Source: Paenibacillus dokdonensis (GTDB lineage Bacteria; Bacillota; Bacilli; Paenibacillales; Paenibacillaceae). Taken from it: a stretch of 64,000 nucleotides of DNA. The notes under the pieces are model-generated. The model did no database searches and was not told where the DNA came from. It worked only from the letters and a program-made list of their open reading frames with translations. The position numbers and the translations under genes were made by a program. The stretch lies in NCBI RefSeq assembly GCF_004916975.1, contig NZ_STGQ01000002.1, positions 372,001 through 436,000 on the forward strand, read 5' to 3'. Each line of letters opens with the position of its first letter. Position 1 is the stretch's first letter. This document shows positions 25,850 to 34,475 of this stretch, one piece after another.

Positions 25850-26818
25850 TTATTTCACGCCACTTTCAAGTTCCTTTTCACTCGGAACCGGGATGCTGTC
25901 CATGATTCCCGTCAAAATGCGCTCCGCATGGCCATTTCCTGCCTCATGGCGCTTCCGGAGCACCAGCCGGTGCGTCCACACCGGTAGAAGCAGCTGCTTG
26001 ATATCATCTGGCAGCACATAGCTTCTTCCATGCAGTGCCGCATACGCTTGGACAGCGCGGAGCAGTGCCTGCGTGCCGCGCGGGCTGATTCCAAGCATCG
26101 TTTCGTCATGATTCCGGGTGGCCTCGGCCAATGCAACGATATAGCCCATCAGATCATCCGTAATCTGCACCTGTCCGCATAGTTTCTGCGCTTCCAGCAC
26201 CTCTTCGGCGGTTGCCGTCTGTCCTGCTTCCTCGGCCCGCAAACTGCCTGCGGCCGCAGTCCGTTTCAGAATCTCTACCCCTTCAGATGCTGAAGGATAC
26301 CCCAGCTTCATCCGGATCAGAAACCGGTCCATCTGCGCTTCAGGCAGCGGGAATGTCCCTTGATTGTCCACCGGATTCTGCGTGGCCATGACCATAAACG
26401 GGCTTGCAAGCGGCATCGTCTTCCCCTCAATGCTGATCTGCCGCTCTTCCATACATTCGAGGAGACTCGACTGTGTGCGTGGTGTGGCACGGTTAATCTC
26501 ATCGGCCAATACAATACGCGCAAACAGCGGTCCCGGGCGGAAATGAAACTCCCCGTCTTTCTGATTAAAAAAATGGATGCCGGTCAGATCCGATGGCAGC
26601 AAATCCGGGGTGAACTGAATTCGCTGAAAGCTCAAACTGAGCGATGCCGCCAAGCTTTTAGCAAGCAAGGTCTTGCCTGTTCCCGGAACATCCTCCAGCA
26701 GCACATGCCCGGAGGCGAGAAGCGCCGTCAGGAGCAGATCCACCTCATGCTCCTTGCCTACAATTACGTTTGCAATGTTTTGCTTTAACTTCTGCGCCAG
26801 CTGTTGAACGCTCTCCAT
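25850..26818 (-). CDS. MoxR-family AAA+ ATPase
   Basis: 322 residues from MESVQQLAQKLKQ at 26818, after GGGGAAGAGG. Walker A EDVPGTGKTLLAKSLA, MoxR-specific RIQFTPDLLPSDLTG, Walker B IVLADEINRA, sensor 1 VMATQNPVDNQGTFPLPEAQ with MDRFL, and a C-terminal lid (LGISPRGTQALLRAVQAYAA). MoxR ATPases act as chaperones for VWA-type partners, which fits the adjacent DUF58 gene. Cytosolic, first gene of the operon. Confidence 0.95.
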   Translation of the reverse strand: MESVQQLAQKLKQNIANVIVGKEHEVDLLLTALLASGHVLLEDVPGTGKTLLAKSLAASLSLSFQRIQFTPDLLPSDLTGIHFFNQKDGEFHFRPGPLFARIVLADEINRATPRTQSSLLECMEERQISIEGKTMPLASPFMVMATQNPVDNQGTFPLPEAQMDRFLIRMKLGYPSASEGVEILKRTAAAGSLRAEEAGQTATAEEVLEAQKLCGQVQITDDLMGYIVALAEATRNHDETMLGISPRGTQALLRAVQAYAALHGRSYVLPDDIKQLLLPVWTHRLVLRKRHEAGNGHAERILTGIMDSIPVPSEKELESGVK

Positions 26819-26951
26819 ACCTCTTCCCCGCCTTCCCCTTGCCACCATTTCGATGTGCTCATGATGCCGTTAAAACGCTTGCAAAAAATGGAGCAAGTCT
26901 CCTGTTTTTTGAAAATCCGTGTAGACATTTTATTTGAATGATTATGTATTC

Positions 26952-27069
26952 GAATCAATTTCATAATACCTTAAGCCGCTTCAATCAAGGCTATATATAG
27001 ATCCAAACGGTTTTATTGGTCTATGTATAGTTTCAATTTGATCGTTTTAGTGAGATATGAAATTGATTC
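26952..27069. repeat. MITE-like imperfect palindrome
   Basis: GAATCAATTTCATA-type ends (26952-26964 and 27057-27069, 13 bases exactly complementary) bound a 118-base region whose two halves are also recognisably complementary (e.g. CTATATATAGA against TCTATGTATAG). ATTC occurs directly outside both ends, a possible 4-base target duplication. No coding capacity. Consistent with a miniature inverted-repeat element or a long RNA hairpin. Confidence 0.45.
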
Positions 27070-27196
27070 ATTCCTATTTCCTTACCTATCTCATTTTAGC
27101 AAATTTTTCTTGGTAAATGGAAATGAGATGAATAATCCACTGCCATTGACGACGAAGCCCTGCCATCGGTAATATGGGCGTAAGAGGTGATTTGAC

Positions 27197-27565
27197 TTGA
27201 AAACCATGCTTATACTCGGCGGTATCATGCTGTTCCTCGCGGTGGCGCTTGGTGCCTTTGGCGCTCATGCCCTCAAGGAGCGGCTGAACGAAAGCCAATT
27301 AAAAACATACCAGACCGGCATTCAATATCATTTGGCCCATGGACTCGGCCTGGTGCTGATCGGACTCTATGCAGGCATGACAGACCATGCATCACTCGTG
27401 ATTCTGGCGGGCTGGTTCATTGCGGCAGGCATCCTGCTCTTCTCCGGCAGCCTGTATGCACTGAGTCTAACCGGCATACGGAAGCTGGGTGCCATTACGC
27501 CGCTTGGCGGTGTAGCCTTTTTGGCAGGCTGGGTTATGTTTATCATTGCAGCAGCACAAGGGTAA
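27197..27565 (+). CDS. DUF423 (YgdD/TMEM256-like) membrane protein
   Basis: 122 residues from TTG at 27197, with AGAGGTGA about 6 bases upstream. Four membrane helices. Family signature GAFGAHALKERLNESQLKTY, with YQTGIQYHLAHGLGL and the C-terminal GAITPLGGVAFLAGWVMF. Widespread in bacteria, function unknown. Monocistronic with a terminator 25 bases after the stop. Convergent with rlmN. Confidence 0.92.
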   Translation: MKTMLILGGIMLFLAVALGAFGAHALKERLNESQLKTYQTGIQYHLAHGLGLVLIGLYAGMTDHASLVILAGWFIAAGILLFSGSLYALSLTGIRKLGAITPLGGVAFLAGWVMFIIAAAQG

Positions 27566-27586
27566 CCATGAGGGGCTGGAAATTAA

Positions 27587-27626
27587 AAAGAGCGCATTCC
27601 CTGCTATAGGGAAATGCGCTTTTTTA
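27587..27626. terminator. terminator between DUF423 gene and rlmN
   Basis: AGCGCATTCCC (27591-27601) pairs with GGGAAATGCGCT (27609-27620) with one bulged base. T6 and A5 runs on the two sides allow use in both directions. Confidence 0.75.
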
Positions 27627-27631
27627 TTTCT

Positions 27632-28729
27632 TTATTGATTTACGGCACGGCTTGTCTTCGCATTCCGTCCGCGTTCACTCTGAATTTGCTTGCTGCGCAG
27701 CTGTCCGCAAGCCGCGTCAATGTCCGTACCATGCTCCAGACGTACACTACAGCTGATATTTTGCTTTTTCAGCGTATCGTAGAATGTGGTAATCGTTTCC
27801 TGGGAGCTCCGCTGATACTGGCTATGCTCGTCAACCGGATTATAAGGAATCAAATTCACGTTGGCCAGGTTTCTCCGGCTGCCTACCAGCTCCGCAAGTT
27901 CCAGCGCATGCTCGGGCTGGTCATTGACATCCTTCAGCAGAATATATTCCAGCGTGATCCGGCGATTGCTCTTCTCCAGATAATAATCGATGGCCTCCAT
28001 CAGTGGCTCGATGGGATATGCCCGGTTAATCTTCATAATCCGCGTGCGGATTTCATTATTCGGCGCATGCAGGGAAATCGCCAGATTGGTGCCCAGGTCG
28101 CTGTCAGCGAACTCACGGATTTTCGGCGCAAGACCACTGGTGGATACGGTGATATGCCGCGGTCCAATCGCCAGCCCCTTATGATCCCGGATAACCCGGA
28201 TGAAGCTGGACATATGCTCGAAATTATCGAACGGTTCGCCGATACCCATGACGACAATATGGCTGACACGCTCGTCTTTTTTCATCTGGTCCAAATGCAG
28301 CTGCACCTTCATGACCTGCTCCACGATCTCCCCGCTGGTCAGATCCCGGCTTTTGCTCAGCAGTCCGCTTGCGCAGAAGCTGCATCCGATATTACATCCC
28401 ACCTGAGTCGTCACACATACGGAAAGACCAAACTTATGGCGCATCAGTACCGTTTCGATCAGGTTTCCGTCCTGAAGACGGAACAAGAACTTGATCGTGC
28501 CGTCTGCAGACTCCTGCTTGGTGTGCTCCTCCAGCGTCTGAATAGCAAAATGCTCGTCCAGCAAAGCCTGGCACTCCGGCTTCACATCCGGCATTGCGGA
28601 GAATTCGGTTACGCGTTTGCGGTACAGCCCATCCCATACCTGCAGCGCCCTTGATTTTTTATGCCCGTGCTCAGCCAGCCATGCGGCCAACTGGTCGAGA
28701 GTTAATCCATAAATGGATGGTTTGTTCAT
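27632..28729 (-). CDS. rlmN: 23S rRNA (adenine2503-C2)-methyltransferase
   Basis: 365 residues, normal length. Radical-SAM enzyme that methylates A2503 of 23S rRNA and A37 of some tRNAs, a translation-fidelity function. Iron-sulfur ligands C112, C116 and C119 in GCNIGCSFC. The two catalytic cysteines are C105 (SVCVTTQ) and C341 (DAACGQL), consistent with RlmN. The Cfr resistance enzyme is close, but the N-terminal helix-hairpin region (LTLDQLAAWLAEHGHKKSRA) and overall context suit RlmN. Cytosolic, single gene. Confidence 0.95.
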   Translation of the reverse strand: MNKPSIYGLTLDQLAAWLAEHGHKKSRALQVWDGLYRKRVTEFSAMPDVKPECQALLDEHFAIQTLEEHTKQESADGTIKFLFRLQDGNLIETVLMRHKFGLSVCVTTQVGCNIGCSFCASGLLSKSRDLTSGEIVEQVMKVQLHLDQMKKDERVSHIVVMGIGEPFDNFEHMSSFIRVIRDHKGLAIGPRHITVSTSGLAPKIREFADSDLGTNLAISLHAPNNEIRTRIMKINRAYPIEPLMEAIDYYLEKSNRRITLEYILLKDVNDQPEHALELAELVGSRRNLANVNLIPYNPVDEHSQYQRSSQETITTFYDTLKKQNISCSVRLEHGTDIDAACGQLRSKQIQSERGRNAKTSRAVNQ

Positions 28730-29356
28730 TGCTGCTTTCCTCTTTTCAAAAACCTAAAATTCAGTCCCTCTCTACTTTACCAGAAAAGGACCGGCAATCT
28801 GTCTTTATTCTCCCAAAATTTTATTGTTAAAACAAGGGGAGACAGGCAGGATTTGAGGCGGGGACAGATGCTGCAGGCATGTTGTAGCTGGAACCTGCAG
28901 TTCCGAGAACAGCAGGAATCATACGTTCACGCATGACGACACTCTCTTTGGCTATTCGTCTGGAAAGAGGCTGGATATTTTTTTGCGGCGCGGAATTATG
29001 TATTCGGTTCATACTTTTGTGGTCACTTTAGGCGGATATCTATATTTTTCGAAAGCATATTTGACATACTATTTATATCCTAAGGCAATGGACAGAGGGC
29101 AGGAAAGTGCTGCTATCACAGGGAATATCGCACTCCTATTTAACATATCAAAAATGACATATTTACGTTAAGACATCGTGTCTCTACACTTTTTGTAAAC
29201 GCTAACATTTATCCGGGCTCAGCAGCTGAACATCCTAAGGCTTTCTACAACAGAGCTCCAGCATAGCGTAGAATTTAGGCTTTAGCTCATATCAAAGGGG
29301 GGAAAGTCTCATTCACGCTAAAGTCGGCTCACAACGATAACAGGAGGAATCATCTG
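28730..29356. other. 627-base intergenic region, no convincing gene
   Basis: Contains only short, badly started open frames. Features seen: AGACATCGTGTCT hairpin (29171-29183), a cre-like site (29194-29207) and the ribosome site ACAGGAGG before the lipoprotein start. No riboswitch fold recognised. Confidence 0.5.
29194..29207 (+). promoter_or_regulatory. catabolite-responsive element
   Basis: TGTAAACGCTAACA matches the Bacillus cre consensus well and lies 150 bases before the sugar-binding lipoprotein start, implying CcpA control. Confidence 0.6.
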
Positions 29357-30970
29357 ATGAGAAAATACTTAAAACCGTGGGCAATGATCCTATGCCTGTC
29401 CTTGTTCGCCTCACTCTTGGCGGCATGCGGCTCCAGTTCCAAAGATGCCAGCGACGGCGGACAAGCGTCCAAAACGGCGGAAAACGTACATAAAGAAGGC
29501 TTCCCGATCGTTGACAAGCCGATTACACTGTCCGTGTTTGCGCCTGATGTAGGCAGTGCGAAATGGGATACCATGCAGGTATTCAAAGATATGGAGAAGC
29601 TGTCGAACATCAAGCTGACCTTCCAGACAGTTCCCGTAGACAGCTTCGAAACGAAGAAGAATCTGATCTTTGCGAGCGGCGATCTGCCGGATATTTTCTA
29701 TGCAGCCAGCCTGACCCCAGCCGAACAGGTCACCTACGGCAGCCAGGGCACGCTCATTCCGCTGGAAAAGCTGATTGACGAGTATGCGCCTAATATCAAG
29801 AAACTGTTAGATGAGAATCCGGAGGTCAGAAAGTCCATCACGACTCCAGACGGACATATTTATGCCCTGCCTTATGTTGATAAGGGCGCGGTATGGTATA
29901 AGAGCCCGCTTTACTATAACGGAAGCTTCCTCAAAAAGCTGGGCGTAACCAAGCTTCCGGGTACGCCGGATGAGCTGTATGACTACCTGAAACGGGTGAA
30001 AACCGAGGATCCGAACGGCAATGGCAAAGCGGATGAAATCCCGCTGACATCGACCAAGCTGAAGGATATTCGCGTGCAGATGCTCGGATTCTGGGGCATT
30101 TATGATGAGGTGTATTATGCCGACAAGCAGGGCAAGGTGCATTATACGCCGCAGGAGGAAGGGTACAAAGAGTATCTTACCTTCCTGAACCGGCTGTGGA
30201 CGGATAACTTGCTCGATCATGAAACCTTCTCCCAAACTGATGAGCAGAAAAAGGCCAAGGGGAAAAACAATCAGGTAGCCCTGTTTAACGACTGGCTTCC
30301 GTATTTCATGCTGGGCGGGGAACCGAATACCGCCAACCCTGTCATGGCGCCGCTGAAAACAGGCTTCCCGGATTCACCGGTTGCCGCAAAGTCTTCCGGC
30401 ATTTCCAAGAACGGCACCTTCGCGATTTCCGGCACGAATCCGGCACCGGAAGCAACGATGCGCTGGGTTGATTACCAGTATGACTACGAGGGATCCACTT
30501 TGTTCAACCAAGGGCCGGAAAACCTGCTGTGGAAGTATAAGGACAAAGAAAGTCATGTGAAAGAATGGCTGCCTGTTCCGGACGGGGGCGACCGTGAGAA
30601 CTATCGCGGAAAGATTACCCCGAACTATGGAATCACGACGCCTGGCGTCAGCCTGCCGGAAGTGTCGAAGGGCTTGAGAAGCGATATTGACGAATGGGTC
30701 GAAAAGGAGAACCAGGAGAAAATCATTCCTTATGCCAAGGTGCCATATCCGAATGTGTTCCTGACCGAAGCGGAACAATCCGAGGTTACATCGCTGCTCT
30801 CCGATCTGAACAATTATGTTGAACAGATGGAAGCGAAATTTGTTACGGGCCAGGAACCGCTGTCAGGCTGGGATAAATACAAAGCCCAGGTGAAGAAAAT
30901 GGGCAGCGACCGGATCGTCGAGATCTATCAGGCGGCATATGACCGCTGGGATCAACAAGGGAGCAAATAA
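29357..30970 (+). CDS. extracellular sugar-binding lipoprotein (ABC importer component)
   Basis: 537 residues. Lipoprotein signal ending SLLAACG (Cys24), then a family 1-type binding protein: KLSNIKLTFQTVPVDSFETK, FASGDLPDIFYAAS, and a calcium-site-like loop TEDPNGNGKADEIPLT, all typical of the large oligosaccharide binding lipoproteins of Paenibacillus. It binds carbohydrate outside and would pass it to a two-permease importer. No permease or regulator gene is adjacent, so this is an orphan that may share permeases elsewhere. Start has AGGAGG 9 bases upstream, and a cre site lies upstream. Confidence 0.9.
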   Translation: MRKYLKPWAMILCLSLFASLLAACGSSSKDASDGGQASKTAENVHKEGFPIVDKPITLSVFAPDVGSAKWDTMQVFKDMEKLSNIKLTFQTVPVDSFETKKNLIFASGDLPDIFYAASLTPAEQVTYGSQGTLIPLEKLIDEYAPNIKKLLDENPEVRKSITTPDGHIYALPYVDKGAVWYKSPLYYNGSFLKKLGVTKLPGTPDELYDYLKRVKTEDPNGNGKADEIPLTSTKLKDIRVQMLGFWGIYDEVYYADKQGKVHYTPQEEGYKEYLTFLNRLWTDNLLDHETFSQTDEQKKAKGKNNQVALFNDWLPYFMLGGEPNTANPVMAPLKTGFPDSPVAAKSSGISKNGTFAISGTNPAPEATMRWVDYQYDYEGSTLFNQGPENLLWKYKDKESHVKEWLPVPDGGDRENYRGKITPNYGITTPGVSLPEVSKGLRSDIDEWVEKENQEKIIPYAKVPYPNVFLTEAEQSEVTSLLSDLNNYVEQMEAKFVTGQEPLSGWDKYKAQVKKMGSDRIVEIYQAAYDRWDQQGSK

Positions 30971-31077
30971 TCTAGACCCTAATTCATGAATGTGTCAAAA
31001 GATGAATCGAGGGCAAGTCTCTTGTAAGACAGCTACATGTACTTCTTCCCGATCCATGGGCTGACAAGGATTACAAA

Positions 31078-31139
31078 GAAACCGTTCCTTTAGAAATAGT
31101 AGTGGACCTACATTTCTAAGAACGGTTTCTTTCATTTTT
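31078..31139 (+). terminator. terminator after the sugar-binding protein
   Basis: GAAACCGTTC...TTAGAAAT and ATTTCTAAGAACGGTTTC form a long bulged stem, followed by TTTCATTTTT. Confidence 0.65.
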
Positions 31140-31236
31140 GTATATGGATAATCAGAACCAGGCATCGTGAATGAAGACATACCGGAGAAGCGGATAGCAT
31201 TGGCTCTCCGCTGGTGTTTCTTTCTCAGGTCGTCCG

Positions 31237-31776
31237 TTACAGCGATAACTCCGCCAGAACGCTCTCTATACGCTCCTTCTGGCGCAGATGATGACGGTAA
31301 TGCATTTCAACCAGCATAAACCATTCGGCTGCATTCAAAGCGCCAAAGCCCGGATGGATAAGCTTGTTCTGTTTAGGAGCGCCATCCACCACCTGTTCGG
31401 CTTTCTTCATCTCGGCTAAAACGCTAAGCAGCCCTTCCCGGATCTGCTCCTTACTGTCAGGTTGTCTTGGTGTATATGCCGGGGATGGCGGAACGTGAAC
31501 CCTTATCGGCGGGAATTCATTGTTCAAGAATGCGGCCTCCCCTCTCTCGGATTTCTCTCCTTCCGTTAGCACATCCTCAGCTGACGAGGCGCAGGCACGG
31601 ACATTCCGTAAATGCAAATACAAGGAAGCGTTAATCAAGTGCATATACATTTGTCCGAGCGACCATTCATCCTCGCCCGGCTTTCGAGTTAAATCCTCCA
31701 TGCTGAAGCGCTCCAGCTCTTTCAAGTAATGCTGTGTTACGCCTTCAAGCCTTTGTATCGTTTCTTGTGTATTCAT
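31237..31776 (-). CDS. DinB-family protein
   Basis: 179 residues forming a four-helix bundle. Three histidines in the family metal-site positions: H46 (QMYMHLINA), H159 and H163 (MHYRHHLRQ). DinB-like proteins include thiol transferases and DNA-damage-induced proteins; substrate unknown here. Preceded by WHxxE-like DEWSLGQMYMH, typical of the family. Last gene of a TetR / small gene / WYL / DinB unit, 65 bases after the WYL gene, so probably under their control. Confidence 0.88.
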   Translation of the reverse strand: MNTQETIQRLEGVTQHYLKELERFSMEDLTRKPGEDEWSLGQMYMHLINASLYLHLRNVRACASSAEDVLTEGEKSERGEAAFLNNEFPPIRVHVPPSPAYTPRQPDSKEQIREGLLSVLAEMKKAEQVVDGAPKQNKLIHPGFGALNAAEWFMLVEMHYRHHLRQKERIESVLAELSL

Positions 31777-31841
31777 CTCCGAATCACTCCTTGAACTTGA
31801 TCTTGAGATAAATATACAAAAACGCTACTGACAGCGTTATG

Positions 31842-32789
31842 TCAGTAGCGTTTCAGAAGCTTTTCGGCTTCTTCAATGACCCGTGTGCGCAAGGACTCCG
31901 GCTCTTGAACTCTTATGCCAGATCCCCAGCTGAGCACCCAGGACAGGATCTCCTCGATTTGCCTGACACGAAGCTTGATCCGTAGTCCTGCGGAATGCTC
32001 TTCCAAAGCATCGATATAGTAGTTATCCGACTCTCTAACCCGGTCCGCGATGCTGATATCGGCAAGAAGGATGATCTCAAGTCCTCGGTCATCCGGGGGC
32101 TTATAGTCCTCAAGCTGAAAGTCGGGAGGAAGCTCATACTTCACTTCAAGCTGCTCCAGCTCCGCCATTCGGGATAAGCGAAAATGGCGTATATCCTGCC
32201 GAAGCTCGCAGGCTGCAACCAGCATCCATGCCCCCTGTACATGAACAAGTCCATAAGGTGCCGCTACGCGGGTACTTTCCTTTTTCCCATCCGGCCCCGA
32301 CCGAGTTTTAACATATCGGAAGCCTACCTTTCGCCGCTCAAGCAAGGCTCGCCGCAAAATCTCCAAGTTCATCCGCTCGTTCCGGCTGCTGCCTGATTCT
32401 CGGGCCGACAGCAGCCGCATGGTCCCTCGCACCTTCTCGGCTTCAATCCGTACCCGCTCCGGGAGTACAGCCTCGATTTTCGTCCGTGCTGACTCCGCAT
32501 GGATTCCGTAGTTCGGCTCCAATTTCTTTTGCACAAATTCCGCTCCCAGCAGCAGTGTCACTGCCTCGCTGGCCGTAAAGCTGACCGGGGGCAGAAAGTA
32601 CCCCTCCATCAGGGAATAGCCTTGGCCGGGGGCACCCACGATCGGGACATTGGCTTCACTTAGCGCCTGCATATCCCGGTATATGGTGCGAACGCTGGTT
32701 TCAAACTGGGCGGCCAGCTCCTCTGCCCGTACTATTTTTCTGCCCTGCAGTTGAAGCACAATGGCTAATAAGCGGTCCATGCGGTTCAT
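31842..32789 (-). CDS. YafY-type HTH-WYL transcriptional regulator
   Basis: 315 residues. Helix-turn-helix at 1-60 (RAEELAAQFETSVRTIYRD), WYL domain at about 150-225 (VGFRYVKTRSG, VAAPYGLVHVQGAWMLVAAC, HFRLSRMAELEQ) and WCX tail. Same family as 16061-17023 but not a recent copy. The start at 32789 has GAGGAG 10 bases upstream, inside the end of the preceding small gene, 7 bases away. Likely regulates the DinB gene. Confidence 0.9.
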   Translation of the reverse strand: MNRMDRLLAIVLQLQGRKIVRAEELAAQFETSVRTIYRDMQALSEANVPIVGAPGQGYSLMEGYFLPPVSFTASEAVTLLLGAEFVQKKLEPNYGIHAESARTKIEAVLPERVRIEAEKVRGTMRLLSARESGSSRNERMNLEILRRALLERRKVGFRYVKTRSGPDGKKESTRVAAPYGLVHVQGAWMLVAACELRQDIRHFRLSRMAELEQLEVKYELPPDFQLEDYKPPDDRGLEIILLADISIADRVRESDNYYIDALEEHSAGLRIKLRVRQIEEILSWVLSWGSGIRVQEPESLRTRVIEEAEKLLKRY

Positions 32790-32796
32790 CTGATCG

Positions 32797-32954
32797 TCAC
32801 TCCTCTAGCTGTATACACCTTATAAGCTCTCTAAGTCTGTCCTGCACCTGTTCCCAGTGCTCCTTCATTGTCTCCCTGGCATGCATATCTTCCAGCTTCT
32901 CTTGATGGATGCTAATTGTTGCCTTTCCCTGTTTTTTTCACCATGCGATTGCAT
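32797..32954 (-). pseudogene. 52-codon gene needing a -1 frameshift (or one-base deletion)
   Basis: ATG at 32954 has AGGAGG 9 bases upstream and begins MQSHGE. The frame then closes early (29 residues), but after a run of seven A's the -1 frame is open to TGA at 32797-32799 and reads like protein: KLEDMHARETMKEHWEQVQD and RLRELIRCIQLEE. The heptamer A-AAA-AAC at the switch is a classic slippery sequence; one extra A would also join the frames into about 52 residues of charged helix. It lies 20 bases after tetR and 7 bases before the WYL gene, as expected of a genuine operon member. Function unknown. Confidence 0.5.
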
Positions 32955-32973
32955 TAGAAACTCAGCCTCCTGA

Positions 32974-33555
32974 TCAGGGCGTTAGCGCCCTGACAAATAA
33001 ATCCACGCTGTTCTCCTTAAATTCCTGCATCGTAATGCTCGTTATGGACTCCGCTTGATGCAGGTGGGTCATGAAAGCCCCATAGTTCATCCACATAAAG
33101 GTCATAGCCTGTGCTTCCGCATTCGTGGCGATCATTTTACCCTGTTCCTGCATAGCTGTAAAATAATCCATCAGCATTTCCTTGAGCTGCCGCGGATGCT
33201 TTTGGGCTTTATGCATCACATCCGATAATTCGGCATCCTTCAGCACAATTAGAATCATCTTACGGTTCTGGTTCATGATCTCATGATAACGATCCGCGAG
33301 AAGATACAAATCAGCCCGTAAATCCCAAACCAGCTTCTCCTGAAAAACCTGAATCATATCCTCGGTATAATGGAACCGGTCCACCGCTGCTTCAAGCAGG
33401 TATCGTTTTGTCCCAAAGTGGCGGAAAAGCGTCATCTCACTTAAGCCGGCAGCAGCGGCAATTTCCTTGGTCGACACGCCGTTGTAACCCTTTTTTGCCA
33501 TTAAATCAATTGCTGCCAGCAGCAGCCTGTCTTTATTATTCTGCCTTTGGTTCAT
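32974..33555 (-). CDS. TetR-family transcriptional regulator
   Basis: 193 residues. TetR helix-turn-helix at about 8-55: LLLAAIDLMAKKGYNGVSTK, EIAAAAGLSEMTLFRHFGTK. C-terminal ligand domain with MNYGAFMTHLHQAESI is variable. Autoregulation is strongly suggested by a perfect TetR-type dyad (33587-33602) just downstream of a consensus-like promoter. First gene of the four-gene unit with the small frameshifted gene, the WYL regulator and DinB. Ligand unknown. Confidence 0.9.
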   Translation of the reverse strand: MNQRQNNKDRLLLAAIDLMAKKGYNGVSTKEIAAAAGLSEMTLFRHFGTKRYLLEAAVDRFHYTEDMIQVFQEKLVWDLRADLYLLADRYHEIMNQNRKMILIVLKDAELSDVMHKAQKHPRQLKEMLMDYFTAMQEQGKMIATNAEAQAMTFMWMNYGAFMTHLHQAESITSITMQEFKENSVDLFVRALTP

Positions 33556-33586
33556 CTATGTTCCATCCTTTGTTTCCATCCCAGTT

Positions 33587-33637
33587 GTTAGTGCACACTA
33601 ACAGCGTGATATTAGCATGTTACTCAAAATTTGTCAA
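33587..33637 (-). promoter_or_regulatory. tetR promoter and operator
   Basis: Minus strand: TTGACA (33632-33637), 17 bases, TAATAT (33609-33614). The operator GTTAGTG-CA-CACTAAC (33587-33602) begins 7 bases past the -10. Confidence 0.8.
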
Positions 33638-33666
33638 TATATGGATTTGGGAAAAATATGATAGAC

Positions 33667-34475
33667 TTAGCTTCCTGAATGCTCTTGAACGACGCCCCAC
33701 ATATTCCCGTTTGGATCTACAAATTTAAGAACCCAGCCGAAGTCCTCATTTTTGTAATGCGTAATCACGGCGCCGCTCTTTGCCAGGGAATCATGCATGG
33801 CGTGCACATCATCCGTGGCATACAAAAGCACCGGCATCGTTGCTCCATCTACTGTGAAATTCGCAGAGGTATCATCCGCGGTCTGCCACAGCATCAAAAG
33901 CGGTCCAGTTGGCAGCTCTAGAAATGCGCATTTTCCATAATTCTCTCTCAGCGCAAATCCTAAATTTTGATTGTACCAGGCAATGGATTCCTCCATGTCT
34001 TTGACCGGAATTTGCATATGAAAAAGGGATTTAAGCCTTGAGGTCACCTCCTTCTCAAACTTCTGCTCCTCCAGCCGGTTGTCTTCCAAAAAGTCATGGA
34101 CCATATCATACAACTCCTCTTTTAATTTTTGCCGCGCTCTCCGCAAACGGCTCTCTACCGCACTCACCTTCAGATCCAGCATCTGAGCGATCTCCCTGGC
34201 GCTATAGCCTCCGATGTGATGCATTACGGTTACAATGCGGTATTTTTCATCCAGCTCATGCAGAGCCTCACGTACCGCCGTTCTTGTGGAACGAACCTGG
34301 TAATCCTCCTCGAGGGACTGTAGTGACGGGAGTCCCCTTGCACACTCAAGAGGCTGAACCGGGTTCGGCTCTTCCCGCAGCTTATCCAGGCATACACGCC
34401 GTGCAATGGCGATAACTCTTCCTGATCTCCCCGACGCGCCTTTTCCACCCTTAAACGGTCCGCCTCGCCATCCAC
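33667..34475 (-). pseudogene. broken ECF sigma factor fused to a VOC/glyoxalase domain
   Basis: A proper start exists: GTG at 34475 with GAGGAG 8 bases upstream, reading MDGEADRLRVEKARRGDQEE, the usual ECF beginning. At about 34412-34420 the sequence jumps to another frame, RVIAIARRVCLDKLREE (end of region 2), then region 4 (ALHELDEKYRIVTVMHHIGG, YSAREIAQMLDLKVSAVESR) and a VOC domain (FHMQIPVKDMEESIAWYNQN, LKFVDPNGNMWGVVQEH). Most of region 2, the core-binding and -10-reading part, is missing and the junction is out of frame. A 185-residue fragment could start at 34224. Otherwise it is an assembly artefact. Confidence 0.7.

Noticed and set aside
27614..28654. A 346-codon plus-strand frame across rlmN
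   Set aside because: rlmN on the other strand has complete catalytic motifs; the antisense translation shows no family signature.
28827..29012. A 61-codon minus-strand frame in the long intergenic region
   Set aside because: No ribosome site and low-complexity Pro/Ala/Ser end; cannot be supported as a gene.
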